From Bacillus_BD sp963708895 (GTDB lineage: Bacteria > Bacillota > Bacilli > Bacillales > Cytobacillaceae), in the NCBI GenBank assembly GCA_963708895.1, contig CAVPUE010000011.1, positions 1 through 26,869 of the forward strand: a stretch of DNA of 26,869 bases. Direction: 5' to 3'. The position numbers and the translations under genes were made by a program. The notes under the pieces are model-generated. The model searched no databases and was not told where the DNA came from. It worked only from the letters and a program-made list of their open reading frames with translations. This document shows positions 24,385 to 26,869 of the stretch, one piece after another. Numbering within the stretch: the first letter of the stretch is position 1; every line of letters starts with the position of its first letter.

Positions 24385-24408
24385 CAAGCTTCTTCCCATT
24401 ATATTATA

Positions 24409-26869
24409 TCAATTTCCCGCTGCTCCATGGCAATTTTTATATTTTTTGCCACTGCCGCATGGACATGGATCATTACGACCAATTTGGACCTTTTTCACAA
24501 CCGGCTTTCTCTTCACTTCGCCATCTTCTTTCGGATTAACCGCTTGTCCTTTTGCTACTTCTTCACGTTCTAGATTATTGACGAATTTCAGCTTTCATGA
24601 TGTATTTTGCAACATCATCTTCAATCGATTCAACCATTGTTTCAAACATCGCAAATCCTTCTGTTGGTATTCGCGTAATGGATCAATTTGTCCATAAGCA
24701 CGTAAATGAATTCCTTGACGTAAGCTGATCCATCGCATCAATATGATCAATCCATTTCGAGTCAACCGCACGTAGAACAATGACTTTTTCAAATTCACGC
24801 ATTTGTTCTGTCGCTAAGCTGCTCTTCTTTTTCATCATAATGTTCTATCACTTTTTCAAACACAAGATCGGTAATTTCATCTGCGCCTTTTCCATGAAAC
24901 ATCCTCTAACTGTAATTTCACCTTCATGGAAGCAGATTTCCATTGACATAATCAAGCAAGCTTTGAAAGTTCCATTCTTGCCTCATCATCACCAGCAACA
25001 TGTGCAACCACATTACGCCCGACAGAAGATGTAATCATCTTTTCAACAATACTACGTAAGTTTTCAGATTCCAACACATCATTACGCTGCTCATAAATAA
25101 TTTCACGTTGTTGACGAAGAACATCATCATATTGCAATAGTTGTTTACGGGCATCAAAGTTATTTCCTTCTACACGTTTTTGCGCAGATTCAACCGCTTT
25201 TGAAACCATTTTACTTTGAATTGGCTGGGTATCATCCATACCAAGTCTTCGCATCATGTTTTCATATTATCAGAACCAAAACGGCGCATCAATTCATCTT
25301 CCATGGAAAGATAGAACTGTGTTACCCCAGGGTCACCTTGACGACCAGAACGTCCACGAAGCTGATTATCAATTCGTCGTGCTTTCATGACGTTCCGTAC
25401 CAATAACCGCAAGACCACCTAGTTCTTTAACACCTTCACCAAGCTTGATATCCGTACCACGACCAGCCATATTCGTCGCAATCGTAACAGCACCTTGTTG
25501 ACCGGCTTCAGCAATAATTTCTGCTTCACGTTCATGATTTTTCGCATTTAACACATTATGGCGAATTCCTTTTTTCGATAAATATTTAGAAATGATTTCA
25601 GATGTTTCAATTGCAACTGTACCAACAAGAACCGGTTGTCCCTTTTTATGACGTTCAGCAATATCTTCAACAACTGCACTGAATTTTCCATCCATCGATG
25701 CATAAATTAAATCTGCACGGTCATCACGAGCAATTGGTCTATTTGTTGGAATGACGATAACATTCATATTATAAATATTACGGAATTCTTCTTCTTCCGT
25801 TTTCGCTGTACCTGTCATACCAGACAATTTTTCATACATACGGAAATAGTTTTGGAACGTAATCGTCGCCATTGTCATACTTTCATTTTGAATTTCAAAG
25901 CCTTCTTTTGCTTCAATCGCTTGATGAAGACCATCACTATAGCGACGACCTTTCATTAAACGACCAGTAAATTGGTCAACAATGACAATTTCGCCTTCTT
26001 GAACAACATAATCAACATCAAGATGCATACTGACATGTGCTTTTAATGCCTGGTTAATATGATGGTTTAATGTTACATGTGCTAATATCAAAAAGGTTTT
26101 CAATTCTAAATGCATGCTCAGCTTTATTAATCCCTTCTTCTGTTAGCTGAACACCTTTTGTTTTTTCATCATACGTATAATCTTCATCTTTTTTCAGCGT
26201 ACGGACAAATGCATTTGCTTGAATATATAGTTGTGTTGATTTTTGTGCTGAACCAGAAATAATCAGCGGTGTACGTGCTTCATCAATTAAAATCGAGTCA
26301 ACTTCATCAATGACTGCATAATGAAGTGGACGTTGTACCTTTTGTTCTTTATAAAGCACCATATTGTCACGCAAATAATCAAAGCCAAATTCATTATTTG
26401 TACCATACGTAATATCGCAGCATAGGCTTCTTGCTTTTCTTCCTTTGACATGCTATTTAAATTCAAACCAACTGTTAAGCCCAAGAAACTGATAAAGCTC
26501 TCCCATTTCGCTTGCATCACGGCTTGCCAAGTATTCGTTGACTGTAACAACATGAACACCTTTTCCTGTTAGTGCATTTAAATAAACAGGCATTGTTGAT
26601 GTTAATGTTTTACCTTCACCGGTTTTCATTTCGGAAATATTTCCTTCATGAAGAGAAATACCCCCCATTAGCTGAACAGGATATGGATATAGACCAAGTA
26701 CACGGTTCGCACCTTCACGAACAACAGCAAATGCTTCAACTAACAAATCATCAAGTGTTTCACCATTTTGATAACGAGTTTTAAATTCTTCTGTTTTCCC
26801 TTGTAATTCATCATCGGAAAGTCTTTCCATTTCCGTAGCAAGGGCTTCAATTTGTTCAGTCATTTTTGT
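24409..26869 (-). pseudogene. secA: Preprotein translocase ATPase SecA (start beyond window; many single-base indels in this sequence)
   Basis: SecA drives secreted preproteins through SecYEG. The segment covers all but about the first 20-25 residues of a protein near 840 residues. Recognisable in order: QIEALATEMERLSDDELQ, Walker A MKTGEGKT, GLTVGLNLNSMSKEE, the DEVD box AVIDEVDSILIDEARTP, VDQFTGRLMKGRRYSDGLHQ, NMAGRGTDIKL, GRSGRQGDPG, and the C-terminal zinc motif CPCGSGKKYKNCH before TGA at 24409. At least 13 single-base changes interrupt the frame (about 26481, 26417, 26080, 25380, 25260, 24975, 24930, 24906, 24898, 24818, 24719, 24665 and 24582); ten are extra bases. Undoing each restores family sequence with no gap. 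SecA is essential, so these are probably sequencing or assembly errors. Confidence 0.93.

Noticed and set aside
24409..26869. The secA fragments as several separate small genes
   Set aside because: They are consecutive pieces of one SecA in shifting frames, with conserved sequence crossing each break.

Overview
The window looks like chromosomal DNA of a low-GC, Gram-positive member of the Bacillaceae. The reasons are AGGAGG-type ribosome binding sites, sigma-A-like and extended -10 promoters, tandem glycine riboswitches with intrinsic terminators, a CcpA-type cre site, and a Bacillus-like block secA-prfB-cccB-ftsE-ftsX-(M23 protein)-ctpB-minJ. CtpB and MinJ point to a Bacillus-type, probably spore-forming cell. 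No tRNA, rRNA, CRISPR array, phage gene or full-length insertion sequence was seen.

Region 1 (1-5183, minus strand) is a glycine-use locus. From right to left it reads: promoter, tandem glycine riboswitch with terminator, cycA (amino acid permease); then a second promoter, a second tandem glycine riboswitch with terminator, and the run glyA-sdaAB-sdaAA-gcvT (gcvT leaves the window). Together these would import glycine, convert it to serine (GcvT plus SHMT) and deaminate serine to pyruvate, all switched on by glycine.

Region 2 (5258-15714) holds two cassettes arranged as mirror images. On the minus strand a 14-TM-type MFS transporter is followed by an M20 amidohydrolase, preceded by an AraC-type regulator with a large GH39-like C-terminal part. 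On the plus strand a PucR-type regulator is followed by a different MFS transporter and a close paralogue of the same M20 enzyme. The two regulators are divergent. A cre-like site precedes the plus-strand transporter.

Region 3 (15736-26869, minus strand) is cell-division and secretion housekeeping: secA (start beyond the window), prfB with the classical programmed +1 frameshift, cccB, ftsEX, a coiled-coil M23-domain protein expected to act with FtsEX, ctpB and minJ.

A ~183-bp repeat with terminal inverted repeats and 8-bp AT-rich target duplications occurs three times (5266, 12617, 22888). It has the form of a MITE, possibly mobilised by an ISL3-type transposase. Five genes (araC-type, pucR-type, ctpB, the M23 gene, secA) are broken by single-base indels. 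Because essential secA carries at least 13 while its encoded protein is otherwise well conserved, most of these are probably sequence errors rather than real decay.
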